The notes under the pieces were generated by a model, which did no database searches, was not told the origin of the DNA, and was given only the letters and a program-made list of their open reading frames with translations. 64,000 bases of DNA from CAZNKU01 sp045654805 (GTDB lineage Bacteria; Bacillota; Clostridia; Monoglobales; Firm-18). Every line of letters begins with the position of its first letter. Position 1 is the stretch's first letter. The position numbers and the translations under genes are program-made. The DNA lies in the NCBI GenBank assembly GCA_045654805.1, contig JAZOOD010000032.1:4705-68704 (forward strand). Reading direction: 5' to 3'. Positions 35,852 through 45,715 of this stretch are shown here, piece after piece.

Positions 35852-36799
35852 CTACCAATTAATACTTGCGATAACTTCCTTAAGCTTATCAGCGCTTGCA
35901 CGAAGCTTTGCAGTTTCGTCATCTGTAAGAGGTAAAATAACCTTACCACTTACACCTGTGTCATCAATAATAGCAAGATTACTAAGACACACATCTTCTA
36001 TTCCGTATTCCCCGTTCATCATTGTAGAAACGGGCAATGCAGTCTGCATATTACCGAAAATACATGAACAGATGTGGCACACACATGTTGCAACTGCATA
36101 GTATGTTGCTCCTTTTCTTTCAATAATTGTACCGCCGGACTTTCTTACGTGGTCAATAATTTCATCATAATCAAAATATGAAGAATGTTCATCTCTGTAC
36201 ACAACGGAATCCCAGTATTTTTCAAAAGGCACATTCGAAATTGTGCTTACAGACCATGGTACAAAAGATGTGTCCCCATGTTCTCCCAAAACAAGTGCGT
36301 GTACGTTTTGGGGATTAATTGAATAGGTGTCCGCGATTTTGGTACGGAGTCTTGCAGTATCCAAAAGTGTACCGGACCCGATAATCTGATTTTCCGGCAA
36401 ACCGGAAAACTTTGCAAAAGCATATGTGAGAATATCAACCGGATTACTCACCAATATATATATCGCCTCCGGAGCATATTTCACAATGTTTTTCGTAATA
36501 TTTCTCAAAATATCAACATTTGTCTGTGCAAGTTCAAGACGGGATTGTCCCGGTTTTCTTGCAATACCTGATGTTATGATTACAATATTTGAACCAACCG
36601 CATCAGAATAATCCCCTGCATAAATATTAACGGGACTGCAATATGGTGTGCCCTGGTTAATATCCATAGCTTCACCTTTTGCTTTCTCATTGTTTATATC
36701 GATAAGAACTATTTCTGATGATAAACCCCTTGTTACCATTGTATAGGCGATTGTCGCACCAACACTACCTGCGCCTATAATCGTTACCTTATGACTCAT
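35852..36799 (-). CDS. L-lactate/malate dehydrogenase family enzyme
   Basis: 315 aa NAD-dependent 2-hydroxyacid dehydrogenase. The Rossmann motif is GAGSVGAT (9-16). Catalytic residues are the Asp and Arg of GTLLDTARLR and the His of GEHGDTSF. The specificity loop reads ARKPGQSR, with Arg81 where lactate dehydrogenases usually have Gln and malate dehydrogenases have Arg; yet KGATYYAVA is lactate-dehydrogenase-like. It is therefore lactate or malate dehydrogenase, not resolved by sequence. AGGAGG lies six bases before the ATG. Two Rex-like operators lie upstream and hdrB is 91 bases downstream. Confidence 0.85.
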   Translation of the reverse strand: MSHKVTIIGAGSVGATIAYTMVTRGLSSEIVLIDINNEKAKGEAMDINQGTPYCSPVNIYAGDYSDAVGSNIVIITSGIARKPGQSRLELAQTNVDILRNITKNIVKYAPEAIYILVSNPVDILTYAFAKFSGLPENQIIGSGTLLDTARLRTKIADTYSINPQNVHALVLGEHGDTSFVPWSVSTISNVPFEKYWDSVVYRDEHSSYFDYDEIIDHVRKSGGTIIERKGATYYAVATCVCHICSCIFGNMQTALPVSTMMNGEYGIEDVCLSNLAIIDDTGVSGKVILPLTDDETAKLRASADKLKEVIASINW

Positions 36800-36842
36800 T
36801 TTTTACCTCCTGAAATTTGCCTGATACATAATAAATCACGTA

Positions 36843-36860
36843 TTGTCAATTTTTTAACAA
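36843..36860. promoter_or_regulatory. Rex-type operator, leader-proximal
   Basis: On the minus strand TTGTTAA-AAAA-TTGACAA, one base off the clostridial Rex consensus TTGTTAANNNNTTAACAA. It lies 44 bases before the dehydrogenase ATG. Rex represses fermentation genes when NADH is low. Confidence 0.7.
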
Positions 36861-36956
36861 AGTTTTTTACAAAACAACAACGACCACCAATCTGCATAAA
36901 AAAAACATTTCTCTCAAAATCAATTTCACCAAGTGGTCAAAACTATACTATTTAAA

Positions 36957-36985
36957 ATTATACCACACCATTTGACAAAAAACAA
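36957..36985 (-). promoter_or_regulatory. Promoter of the dehydrogenase and hdr-flx-frd operon
   Basis: TTGTTT (36980-36985) and TATAAT (about 36957-36962) with a 17-base spacer, facing the dehydrogenase gene about 158 bases on. One Rex-like site is six bases upstream of the -35 box and another lies in the leader. Confidence 0.65.
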
Positions 36986-36991
36986 TAGTTT

Positions 36992-37009
36992 TTGTTAATT
37001 TTTTATCAA
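36992..37009. promoter_or_regulatory. Rex-type operator next to the -35 box
   Basis: On the plus strand TTGTTAA-TTTT-TTATCAA, one base off TTGTTAANNNNTTAACAA. Its position beside the -35 element fits direct control of the promoter. Confidence 0.65.
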
Positions 37010-37064
37010 AACTTCTTAGTAAATATTTTAAAAAGTTTGTATATGTTTAATATAAATGTCTATA

Positions 37065-38204
37065 TTACTGCTTTTTATCATTTCTAAAATACTGATAAAC
37101 ATTACATTTTAACATACCATTATACAACTTCCTCTTTTTATCAGCCTTTTTGCCGTAGTATGTTTCAAAATTATCATATGAAGTAAGAATATACTTTTTG
37201 GCATAAGGGAATTGTGCAAATTTTACACCCATATCGTGATACAATTTTTGCACACTTTTTTCATTCATCAATCTTTCTCCATAAGGTGGATTGCATATTA
37301 CAACACCCTTATCATCAAACGGAACTGTATCCTTCATATCGCATACAGAAAAGTTGATTACATCAAAAACCCCGGCATTTTGAGCATTTAATTTAGCTGT
37401 TTCTATGCAGTTTGCTGAAATATCTGATGCATAAATCATAGGCTTTTCATCCCTGATAATGTTATCCATAGCTTCTTCACGCGCATTAATCCACAGCTTT
37501 TTATCTATCTGTCCCTTCCAATTTTCCGCAACAAAATTACGTTTTATCCCCGGAGCAATATTAAGTGCATACATTGCCGCCTCAATGGGCAATGTACCGC
37601 TACCGCAAAAAGGATCCATAAAAGGTCTGTCGCCTTGCCATCTGCTTATATCTATCATAGCATATGCCAAAGTCTCCCTCATTGGTGCAACAACACCCTT
37701 TTGTCTGTATCCCCGCTTGTATAAATTATCCCCCGTTGTGTCAATATATATCGTAACAATATCCTTCATTATGGCAAACTGAACCGGATATAGAGGTCCC
37801 GTTTCTTCAAACCACTCTATACCGTACTTTTCACTTAATCTGCTTACAATTGCCTTTTTTATAATAGACTGACAATCAGGAACACTATAAAGTACAGATT
37901 TTAATGAATGACCTTTTACAGGGAAAGCACAATCCTTACCAATATATTCTTCCCACTCTATTGACTTGACATTTTCAAAAAGCATTTCGAAGGTAGTGGC
38001 TTTAAATTCTGCCATTTTCACCATTACACGTTCCGCACAGCGTAAATTTATATTAGCAAGACATATTGCTTGTGCATCACCCTCAAAGGTTACTCTGCCA
38101 TCTATTACTTCAGTTGTTTCATACCCAAGGTTTCTCACCTCGTTTGCCACTATGGATTCCGTACCCAAAAGGGTAGGTATTGTTAACAACAGCCTTTTAT
38201 TCAT
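37065..38204 (-). CDS. THUMP-domain rRNA guanine-N2 methyltransferase, RlmL-type
   Basis: 379 aa. An N-terminal THUMP/ferredoxin-like region (about 1-160) is followed by a class I SAM methyltransferase domain: DPFCGSGTLPIEAAM (SAM site), IYASDIS, and the catalytic NPPYG in CNPPYGERL. This matches the 23S rRNA m2G2445 methyltransferase family (RlmL N-terminal half, YpsC). The start at 38204 has GAGG eight bases upstream; it begins just after the uvrA stop region, overlapping none of it in frame. Confidence 0.9.
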   Translation of the reverse strand: MNKRLLLTIPTLLGTESIVANEVRNLGYETTEVIDGRVTFEGDAQAICLANINLRCAERVMVKMAEFKATTFEMLFENVKSIEWEEYIGKDCAFPVKGHSLKSVLYSVPDCQSIIKKAIVSRLSEKYGIEWFEETGPLYPVQFAIMKDIVTIYIDTTGDNLYKRGYRQKGVVAPMRETLAYAMIDISRWQGDRPFMDPFCGSGTLPIEAAMYALNIAPGIKRNFVAENWKGQIDKKLWINAREEAMDNIIRDEKPMIYASDISANCIETAKLNAQNAGVFDVINFSVCDMKDTVPFDDKGVVICNPPYGERLMNEKSVQKLYHDMGVKFAQFPYAKKYILTSYDNFETYYGKKADKKRKLYNGMLKCNVYQYFRNDKKQ

Positions 38205-38214
38205 ACTAAAAACC

Positions 38215-41046
38215 TCATTTTTTATCAAGATACTTCTTTAAATACATACCTGTATACGACTTTTTATTCTTTACAACCTCCTCGGGTGTACCGCAGGCAA
38301 CAATCTGCCCACCTTTATTTCCACCTTCAGGACCTATATCTATAATATGGTCAGCCACCTTTATAACGTCAAGGTTATGTTCTATTACAACCACCGTATT
38401 ACCTACATCCACAAGCTTTTCCAAAACTTCAATAAGTCTGTGGACATCTGCTGTGTGTAAACCGGTTGTAGGCTCGTCCAGAATATATATAGTCTTACCG
38501 GTACTTCTTCTGCAAAGTTCTGTTGCAAGCTTGACACGTTGTGCCTCGCCGCCAGACAATGTTGTTGAAGGCTGACCTATTTTAACATACCCCAAACCAA
38601 CATCAAAAAGTGTCTTTAACTTTCTGTGTATCTTTGGATGGTTCTCAAAAAAGGTAACACCTTCTTCAACCGTCATATCCAAAACCTCGTGAATATTTTT
38701 ACCCTTGTATTTAACCTCAAGAGTTTCACGATTATACCGCTTGCCCTTACATACTTCACAAGGAACATAGATATCGGGTAAAAAGTGCATTTCTATCTTT
38801 ATAATACCGTCACCTGTGCAGGCTTCGCATCTGCCTCCCTTTACGTTAAAGCTAAAGCGTCCTGCTTTGTACCCACGCATTTTTGCCTCGTTTGTTGTGG
38901 CAAAAAGCTCTCGGATATCAGAAAACAATCCCGTATATGTTGCCGGATTGGAACGGGGTGTCCTTCCTATTGGCGACTGGTCAATGTCTATTATACTGTC
39001 AAGGTGTTCAATACCTTCAAATCTATCAAATTTGCCGGGCTTCTTTTTACTGTGATTCAATTTATTTGAAAGATGTTTAAATACTACCTCGTTAATAAGA
39101 CTTGACTTGCCGGAGCCTGAAACACCTGTTACAGCAATAAACTTACCAAGAGGAAATTCTACATCAACATTTTTAAGATTATTCTGTGACGCACCGTATA
39201 CCTTAAGCGTGTTGCCATTACCCTCACGCCTTTTTTCAGGTACAGGTATTTGCTTTTTACCGCTTAAATAAAGACCTGTTTCGGATTTGTCACAATTTTT
39301 AATATCTTCAACACTTCCCTCTGCAACAACGTATCCTCCGTGAATACCCGCACCGGGTCCTATATCTATAATATGGTCTGCCGCACACATTGTATCCTCA
39401 TCGTGTTCTACAACTATAAGGGTATTACCTAAATCACGAAGTTTTTTAAGAGTTTCAATCAGCTTATCGTTATCCCTTTGGTGCAATCCAATACTTGGCT
39501 CGTCAAGAATATACAATACACCCATAAGAGATGAACCAATCTGCGTTGCCAATCTTATACGCTGTGCCTCACCACCTGACAAAGTTCCCGACGAACGGGA
39601 TAGTGTAAGATAGTCAAGTCCCACATTTTTAAGGAATGAAAGTCTTTCAATAATTTCTTTTAAAATCTGCTTGCCAATTACCATATCCCTGTCGCTTAAT
39701 TTCAGGTTATTAAAAAAATCCAACTCCTCATCAACGGAAAGATGTGTAATTTCGTCAATATTTTTATCTGCAACAGTTACTGCAAGAGATTCTTTTTTTA
39801 ACCTTGCACCATTACATAATGAACATACGGTATCGGACATATACTTTTCAAGCTCTGCCTTCACCATATCGGACTGTGTTTCGGAATGGCGGCGGCTGAT
39901 ATTATTGGCAATACCCTCAAACCTTGCAAGGAAAGACCCTTGCCCGTATTTTCTTTCATATGAAAAGTTAACCTTTTCACTACCTGTGCCATAAAAAATC
40001 CTGTCAATATGTTCTTTTGAAAGTTGTGACAAAGGTGTATCGAGACTAAATCCGTAATGGTCTGCAATCCCCTGCAAATACATCCCTGCCATATTGTCTT
40101 CAGAAAACTTCCACCCACTTGCAGAAATTGCTCCCTCATTTATAGATTTATCCCAATCATCAACCAACAAATTAATATCCACCTTAAGCTGATGTCCAAG
40201 TCCCGTACATTCAGGACAAGCACCAAATGGATTATTGAATGAAAAGCTTCTTGGCTGTAATTCATCAATACTTATTTCACAATCAGGGCAGGAATAATTC
40301 TGGTTAAATACCAATTCCTTATTATTTGTAATATCCTCAATAATAACCATTCCCTTGCCGTGCTTTAATGCAGTTTCAAGGGAGTCCGTAAGTCTCTTTT
40401 TAATATCATTTTTTACAATAAGTCTGTCTACGACAATTTCTATATTATGTTTTTTGTTTTTATCAAGTTTAATTTCTTCTGAAAGTTCATACATTGTTCC
40501 ATCAACACGTACACGTACAAAACCGCTTTTTTTTGCACTTTCAAAAAGTTTTACATACTCACCCTTTTTCCCTCTTATAACCGGAGCAAGTATATTCATT
40601 TTGGTCCTTTCGGGAAGTGCGAGTATTTTATCAACTATTTGGTCAATTGTCTGGTGTTCAATTTCCCTTCCGCACTCAGGACAATGAGGAACACCCACAC
40701 GAGCATATAAAAGGCGAAGGTAGTCATAAATTTCCGTAACTGTCCCCACCGTTGACCTTGGATTTTTACTTGTAGTCTTCTGGTCTATTGATATAGCAGG
40801 GGAAAGACCGTCAATACTGTCCACATCAGGCTTGTCCATCTGTCCTAAAAACTGACGTGCATAAGCGGAAAGTGATTCAACATACCTTCTTTGTCCCTCC
40901 GCATACATTGTATCAAAAGCCAGAGAAGATTTTCCCGAACCACTCAACCCCGTTATAACAACAAGCTTGTCACGAGGTATGGTAACATCAATATTTTTAA
41001 GATTATGTTCCCTTGCACCCTTAATTACTATATTATTTGTTGCCAC
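38215..41046 (-). CDS. uvrA: Excinuclease ABC subunit A
   Basis: 943 aa, full length. Two ABC ATPase modules: Walker A GLSGSGKSS near residue 35 and GVSGSGKSS near 650, signatures LSGGEAQRIRLA and LSGGEAQRVKLA, and zinc-binding CPECGREIEH/ CPDCEISIDELQPRSFSFN and CEACTGDGIIKIEMHFLPD regions (each given as short parts of the domain). It finds DNA damage with UvrB. It overlaps uvrB by 14 bases. Confidence 0.97.
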   Translation of the reverse strand: MATNNIVIKGAREHNLKNIDVTIPRDKLVVITGLSGSGKSSLAFDTMYAEGQRRYVESLSAYARQFLGQMDKPDVDSIDGLSPAISIDQKTTSKNPRSTVGTVTEIYDYLRLLYARVGVPHCPECGREIEHQTIDQIVDKILALPERTKMNILAPVIRGKKGEYVKLFESAKKSGFVRVRVDGTMYELSEEIKLDKNKKHNIEIVVDRLIVKNDIKKRLTDSLETALKHGKGMVIIEDITNNKELVFNQNYSCPDCEISIDELQPRSFSFNNPFGACPECTGLGHQLKVDINLLVDDWDKSINEGAISASGWKFSEDNMAGMYLQGIADHYGFSLDTPLSQLSKEHIDRIFYGTGSEKVNFSYERKYGQGSFLARFEGIANNISRRHSETQSDMVKAELEKYMSDTVCSLCNGARLKKESLAVTVADKNIDEITHLSVDEELDFFNNLKLSDRDMVIGKQILKEIIERLSFLKNVGLDYLTLSRSSGTLSGGEAQRIRLATQIGSSLMGVLYILDEPSIGLHQRDNDKLIETLKKLRDLGNTLIVVEHDEDTMCAADHIIDIGPGAGIHGGYVVAEGSVEDIKNCDKSETGLYLSGKKQIPVPEKRREGNGNTLKVYGASQNNLKNVDVEFPLGKFIAVTGVSGSGKSSLINEVVFKHLSNKLNHSKKKPGKFDRFEGIEHLDSIIDIDQSPIGRTPRSNPATYTGLFSDIRELFATTNEAKMRGYKAGRFSFNVKGGRCEACTGDGIIKIEMHFLPDIYVPCEVCKGKRYNRETLEVKYKGKNIHEVLDMTVEEGVTFFENHPKIHRKLKTLFDVGLGYVKIGQPSTTLSGGEAQRVKLATELCRRSTGKTIYILDEPTTGLHTADVHRLIEVLEKLVDVGNTVVVIEHNLDVIKVADHIIDIGPEGGNKGGQIVACGTPEEVVKNKKSYTGMYLKKYLDKK

Positions 41047-43000
41047 TTAATTTATCCTCCAATTCACTTATCCTGTCACGAAGTGATGCAGCAAGCTCAA
41101 ATTTAAGTTCATAAGCCGCCGCTTGCATCTGTCCTCTCAATTTTTCTATTTCTTTTTCAATGTTTTCTAACGGAATTTCGTCAACAACAATCTTCTCTTC
41201 TGAAACTGCTTTTGTAATCTCAATGTTGTCGTGTACTTTTTTTATAATAGTCTGCGGTACAATTCCATTTTCTTCATTGTATTTTTGCTGTTTTTCACGT
41301 CTGCGGTTTGTTTCATCAATTGCACGTTGCATACTTCCTGTAACAGTATCTGCATACATAATTACTCTGCCGTTTGCATTACGCGCAGCTCGGCCGATAG
41401 TCTGTATAAGAGATGTTTCGGAACGCAAAAAGCCCTCTTTGTCTGCATCCAGTATAGCGACAAGCGAAACCTCAGGTATATCCAGCCCTTCTCTCAGCAG
41501 ATTGATACCTACTAATACGTCAAATTCATCCCGACGCAAAGAATTTATTATTTCCGTACGCTCCAAAGTATCAATGTCAGAGTGTAAATATCTTACCTTT
41601 ACACCCATATTTTCAAAATAAGTAGTCAAATCCTCTGCCATTTTCTTTGTTAAGGTGGTTACAAGGACCTTTTCACCCTTAGCTGTAACCCTTGTTATCT
41701 CGGTGTAAAGGTCATCTACTTGCCCGCTAACAGGGCGTATTATAATCTCAGGATCCAAAAGTCCTGTGGGACGGATAACCTGTTCCGCTATATTGGAAGA
41801 CAATTTTTTTTCATAATCACCGGGTGTTGCACTTACAAAGACTGCCTGATTAATCCTCTGCTCGAATTCTTCAAAGTTAAGGGGTCTGTTGTCATATGCC
41901 GACGGAAGACGAAAGCCGTTTTCCACCAGTGATGTTTTTCTTGCCCTGTCCCCATTATACATTCCTCTTACTTGAGGTAATGTAACGTGTGATTCATCCA
42001 CAACCAATAAGAAGTCATCGGGAAAATAATCCATAAGAGTGTACGGTGCAGACCCCGGTGCCCTTCCGCTAATTACACGGGAATAGTTTTCAATACCCTG
42101 ACAAAAACCAATTTCTTCAAGCATTTCTATATCATAGCTCGTGCGCTGTTTAATTCTCTGTGCCTCAACCAACTTGTTTTCCGCCTTAAAACCGGCCTCG
42201 CATTCTTCCATTTCACGGCGAATTTCTTCTATTGCTCTTTTCATTTTTGCATCTGTTGTTACGTAGTGTGAATTAGGATAAATTGCTGCATGGCTCATTA
42301 CACCAATAATCTCACCGGTAAGCACATTTATTTCCGTAATTCGTTCTATTTCATCACCAAAAAATTCTATCCTTATGGCGTTATCGGACTGTGATGCAGG
42401 AAACACCTCCAACACATCACCACGTACGCGGAATTTACCTCGAATAAAATTTATATCATTACGCTCATACTGAATTTCAATAAGCTTTGCTATAACCTCG
42501 TCTCTGTCCTTTATCATCCCCGGTCGCAAAGAAACCACAAGGTCCGTATAATCCTCTGGGTCACCAAGACCATAAATACAGCTTACGCTGGCAACAATTA
42601 TCACATCACGTCTTTCAAAAAGTGCCATAGTTGCAGAATGTCGAAGCTTATCTATTTCATCATTGATTTGTGAATCTTTTTCTATAAAAGTGTCAGTAGA
42701 TGCAATATATGCCTCCGGCTGATAATAGTCGTAATATGATACAAAAAATTCAACACAGTTTTCGGGGAAAAATTCTTTAAACTCACTGCACAACTGTGCC
42801 GCCAAAGTTTTGTTATGTGCAAGCACTAATGTAGGCTTTTGCACCTTTTCAATAAGGTTTGCAATAGTAAAAGTTTTTCCGGACCCTGTAACACCAAGCA
42901 AGGTCTGATATCTGTCACCATTTTTCACACCATCGGCAAGCATTTCAATTGCCTCCGGCTGGTCACCGCACGGCTTGTAATCCGAATGAAGCTTAAACAT
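41033..43000 (-). CDS. uvrB: Excinuclease ABC subunit B
   Basis: 655 aa helicase-like damage verification subunit. Walker A GVTGSGKTFT is near residue 38, the beta-hairpin region SYYDYYQPEAYI follows, DESH is near 340, helicase motif VI is QTIGRAARN, and the C-terminal UVR domain (LRGQMQAAAYELKFELAA) binds UvrC. GAGGTG precedes the ATG. No uvrC is in the window. Confidence 0.97.
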   Translation of the reverse strand: MFKLHSDYKPCGDQPEAIEMLADGVKNGDRYQTLLGVTGSGKTFTIANLIEKVQKPTLVLAHNKTLAAQLCSEFKEFFPENCVEFFVSYYDYYQPEAYIASTDTFIEKDSQINDEIDKLRHSATMALFERRDVIIVASVSCIYGLGDPEDYTDLVVSLRPGMIKDRDEVIAKLIEIQYERNDINFIRGKFRVRGDVLEVFPASQSDNAIRIEFFGDEIERITEINVLTGEIIGVMSHAAIYPNSHYVTTDAKMKRAIEEIRREMEECEAGFKAENKLVEAQRIKQRTSYDIEMLEEIGFCQGIENYSRVISGRAPGSAPYTLMDYFPDDFLLVVDESHVTLPQVRGMYNGDRARKTSLVENGFRLPSAYDNRPLNFEEFEQRINQAVFVSATPGDYEKKLSSNIAEQVIRPTGLLDPEIIIRPVSGQVDDLYTEITRVTAKGEKVLVTTLTKKMAEDLTTYFENMGVKVRYLHSDIDTLERTEIINSLRRDEFDVLVGINLLREGLDIPEVSLVAILDADKEGFLRSETSLIQTIGRAARNANGRVIMYADTVTGSMQRAIDETNRRREKQQKYNEENGIVPQTIIKKVHDNIEITKAVSEEKIVVDEIPLENIEKEIEKLRGQMQAAAYELKFELAASLRDRISELEDKLSGNK

Positions 43001-43188
43001 ATTGCACCTCTTTTCTGCTAATTTTAAAAAAATGTAGATTTTCTATTGTTTTTATGATACAATAAATACATCAATATTATACTTTTTTAAAATATAAATG
43101 TCAATAAAATACGAAACAAATTCCCATGGCTATACATATTATGTACAGATGAATATTGCACTTTAATTCATCATTGGAGGTAACCCAT

Positions 43189-43947
43189 ATGCACATAGTA
43201 TGGATAACAGCATTGGGAGTAGGCGGCGCTACTATGATAGGTTCGCTGTTGGGTTTTGTTTTCAAAAAAGTATCATACAAATTCAGTGATATTGTACTTT
43301 CCTTTGCTGCAGGGGTTATGTTGGGGGCATCAATTATAGGTCTGGTACTCCCATCTTTAGAACACGGCGGTAGTCTGGCGTTACCTGTTACAGTAGTGGG
43401 GATTTTTACCGGTGCATTCTGTGTAAAATTATTGGACCGCTTGGTTCCGTATCTTCACAACCTTGCAGGGGTTGATACAAAATCTAATACTGAAGAAGAT
43501 ATGCAACTAAATAGTGTTCTATTATTTGTGTTTGCAATAGCTATACACAATTTTCCCGAAGGTATAGCTGCAGGTGTGGGATTTGGCACAGGTAATATTA
43601 AGGATGCGCTTACCGTAGCAGGTGGTATAGCATTACAAAATCTCCCCGAGGGTATGATTATAATTGCTCCTATGCTTGCAGCGGGAATTAGTCCAAAACG
43701 TACCTTACTTGGTGCGCTTGGCACAGGTATTATAGAAATACTGGGGACCTTGCTTGGTTATTATGCGGTATCACTGTCCGGTGCAATTTTACCTTTCGCT
43801 CTTGCATTTGCAGGAGGAACAATGCTTTATGTAATAAGCGATGAAATGATACCCCAAACTCATTCTCGGGATTGTGAACAAAATACAACATTTGCGCTGT
43901 TTTTAGGCTTTTGCCTGATGCTTGCAACAGATTATTACATTGGTTAA
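43189..43947 (+). CDS. ZIP-family metal transporter
   Basis: 252 aa with eight predicted helices. The two metal-site helices are HNFPEGIAAGVGFG and ALQNLPEGMIIIAPM, typical of ZupT-like ZIP proteins that import Zn or other divalent ions. The start at 43189 has GGAGG eight bases upstream; a longer TTG frame has none. It begins a short plus-strand unit with rubrerythrin 30 bases downstream. Confidence 0.92.
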   Translation: MHIVWITALGVGGATMIGSLLGFVFKKVSYKFSDIVLSFAAGVMLGASIIGLVLPSLEHGGSLALPVTVVGIFTGAFCVKLLDRLVPYLHNLAGVDTKSNTEEDMQLNSVLLFVFAIAIHNFPEGIAAGVGFGTGNIKDALTVAGGIALQNLPEGMIIIAPMLAAGISPKRTLLGALGTGIIEILGTLLGYYAVSLSGAILPFALAFAGGTMLYVISDEMIPQTHSRDCEQNTTFALFLGFCLMLATDYYIG

Positions 43948-43977
43948 AAATTATTAAAATATAAGGAGGATGACAAA

Positions 43978-44514
43978 ATGTCAAAGTACACAGGAACACA
44001 AACAGAAAAAAATTTACAAGCAGCTTTTGCAGGAGAATCACAGGCGAGAAACAAGTACACATATTTCGCTTCAGTGGCAAAAAAAGAAGGTTATGAACAG
44101 ATGTCAGAAATCTTTTTGAAAACCGCTGATAACGAAAAGGAACACGCTAAAATGTGGTTAAAAGAACTTCAGGGTATAGGTAATACTGCTGAAAACCTTA
44201 AAGAAGCTGCAGAAGGTGAAAATTACGAATGGACAGATATGTATGCAGGCTTTGCTGAAACAGCTGAAAAAGAAGGCTTTACAGAATTAGCTGAAAAATT
44301 CCGCTTGGTTGCCGCTATTGAAAAATCTCACGAGGAAAGATACCGTTCTTTACTTAAAAACATCGAACTTGCCGAGGTATTTGCCAAGAGCGAAGTTAAG
44401 GTATGGGAATGCCGTAACTGTGGCCATATTGTTGTTGGTACAAATGCTCCTGAAGTTTGCCCAACTTGTAACCACCCACAAAGTTATTTTGAACTTAGAA
44501 AAGAAAATTACTAA
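43978..44514 (+). CDS. Rubrerythrin
   Basis: 178 aa. A ferritin-like diiron domain (AFAGESQARNKYTYFA, ADNEKEHAKMW, and two later Glu-rich helices with KSHEERY) is followed by a C-terminal rubredoxin domain (CRNCG, then CPTCNHP). It is a peroxide reductase that protects anaerobes, using NADH via a partner reductase. AGGAGG lies eight bases before the ATG. Confidence 0.95.
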   Translation: MSKYTGTQTEKNLQAAFAGESQARNKYTYFASVAKKEGYEQMSEIFLKTADNEKEHAKMWLKELQGIGNTAENLKEAAEGENYEWTDMYAGFAETAEKEGFTELAEKFRLVAAIEKSHEERYRSLLKNIELAEVFAKSEVKVWECRNCGHIVVGTNAPEVCPTCNHPQSYFELRKENY

Positions 44515-44570
44515 GAGAGTGCTTGATAAAATCTACATTCAGCACTATTTTGTCTTGACATCAGAAATAA

Positions 44571-44609
44571 GAAAATGCACAGTCCACATAAAGTGGTCTG
44601 TGCATTTTC
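44571..44609. terminator. Bidirectional terminator after rubrerythrin and hemW
   Basis: Long hairpin: 44571-44587 pairs with 44593-44609 with one T-T mismatch and a 5-base loop. It lies between convergent genes. T tails are short on both sides. Confidence 0.75.
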
Positions 44610-44620
44610 CTTAAGCCTCT

Positions 44621-45715
44621 CTAAATAAATTCACACATTACTGAATTAGACACACTGAGTCCTTCCATTGTGAGACGGCAATTTTCATTGACTTCCAAAA
44701 GACCTAAGTCCATAAACTTTTTAATTTGTTGTTTGTACTTTTTTCTGAAATCCACATTATATATGCTTTTGAAATTTTCTATATTAAACCCATTAATCAT
44801 ACGAAGTCCTAAGAATATATGCTCCGCCATAATATCTTCAAGTGTAAGGACTTCATCATACACAACGTTGTTTTCAATATATTCCGATATATTATAAGTA
44901 TTCTGATAACGCACATTATCATACATACCGCTTGCTCCACAGCCAAAACCAAGATAATTTGCACGCTCCCAGTATTTTATATTGTGTTTGCATTCATACC
45001 CATCAAGTGCAAAATTTGAAATTTCATAATGCTTATAACCCTTTGATTTTAATAAATCCAACGCAGAGTAATACATTTTTCGGTCTATTTCTTCATCAGG
45101 CAAATCAAGCTCCATATTATAAAAGGGAGTACCCTCCTCCACTATCAGGGAATAACAGGAAATATGTTGTGGTTTTAATTCCACAACCCTATTCAACGTG
45201 TAAAACCATCTATCCAAAGTCTGCTTGTGCAATGAAAACATCAAATCAACATTTATATTTTCAAACCCTGCTTTTTTTGCCTCTTCATAGGTCTTTAAAA
45301 AAGTATCAAAGGTGTGTATTCTACCCAAAAAATCAAGTTCATCGTCATTGGCAGACTGTAAACCGATACTTATACGATTTACCCCCGCTTGTTTAAGCTT
45401 TACAAAACCATCATAATCTATGGTTGCAGGATTACATTCAACAGTAAACTCAGCATTATTTACATCAAACTTATTTTTTAGTGCTTCTACAACTTTCAAC
45501 AAATTATTAATCTTAACGGCAGTAGGTGTGCCACCACCGAAAAATACTGTATCTACCTTGTCCTTACATTTGCAACTTTCAATTTCTTCTACAAGAGCAT
45601 CAATGTACTTGTCCTCTAAACACCAATTCTTATCCGATGAATTAAAGTCACAATATCTGCACTTGCTTTTACAAAATGGAAAATGAACATATATACCAAG
45701 ATTTTTGTTAATCAA
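44621..45715 (-). CDS. hemW: HemW-type radical SAM protein
   Basis: About 364 aa. The N-terminus GIYVHFPFCKSKCRYCDF holds the CxxxCxxC cluster motif, followed by FFGGGTPT, SIGLQSANDDEL and the HemN C-terminal domain (IMAEHIFLGLRMINGF). HemW is a haem chaperone; true coproporphyrinogen dehydrogenases have extra N-terminal sequence. The only plausible start is TTG at 45715, which overlaps the lepA stop (TTGATTAA), so translation is coupled to lepA. Confidence 0.9.
   Translation of the reverse strand: MINKNLGIYVHFPFCKSKCRYCDFNSSDKNWCLEDKYIDALVEEIESCKCKDKVDTVFFGGGTPTAVKINNLLKVVEALKNKFDVNNAEFTVECNPATIDYDGFVKLKQAGVNRISIGLQSANDDELDFLGRIHTFDTFLKTYEEAKKAGFENINVDLMFSLHKQTLDRWFYTLNRVVELKPQHISCYSLIVEEGTPFYNMELDLPDEEIDRKMYYSALDLLKSKGYKHYEISNFALDGYECKHNIKYWERANYLGFGCGASGMYDNVRYQNTYNISEYIENNVVYDEVLTLEDIMAEHIFLGLRMINGFNIENFKSIYNVDFRKKYKQQIKKFMDLGLLEVNENCRLTMEGLSVSNSVMCEFI

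Noticed and set aside
35761..35949. N-terminal extension of HdrB to 35949
   Set aside because: The extra 63 residues overlap the dehydrogenase gene, are unlike HdrB, and cross the hairpin region; the ATG at 35760 gives the normal family N-terminus.
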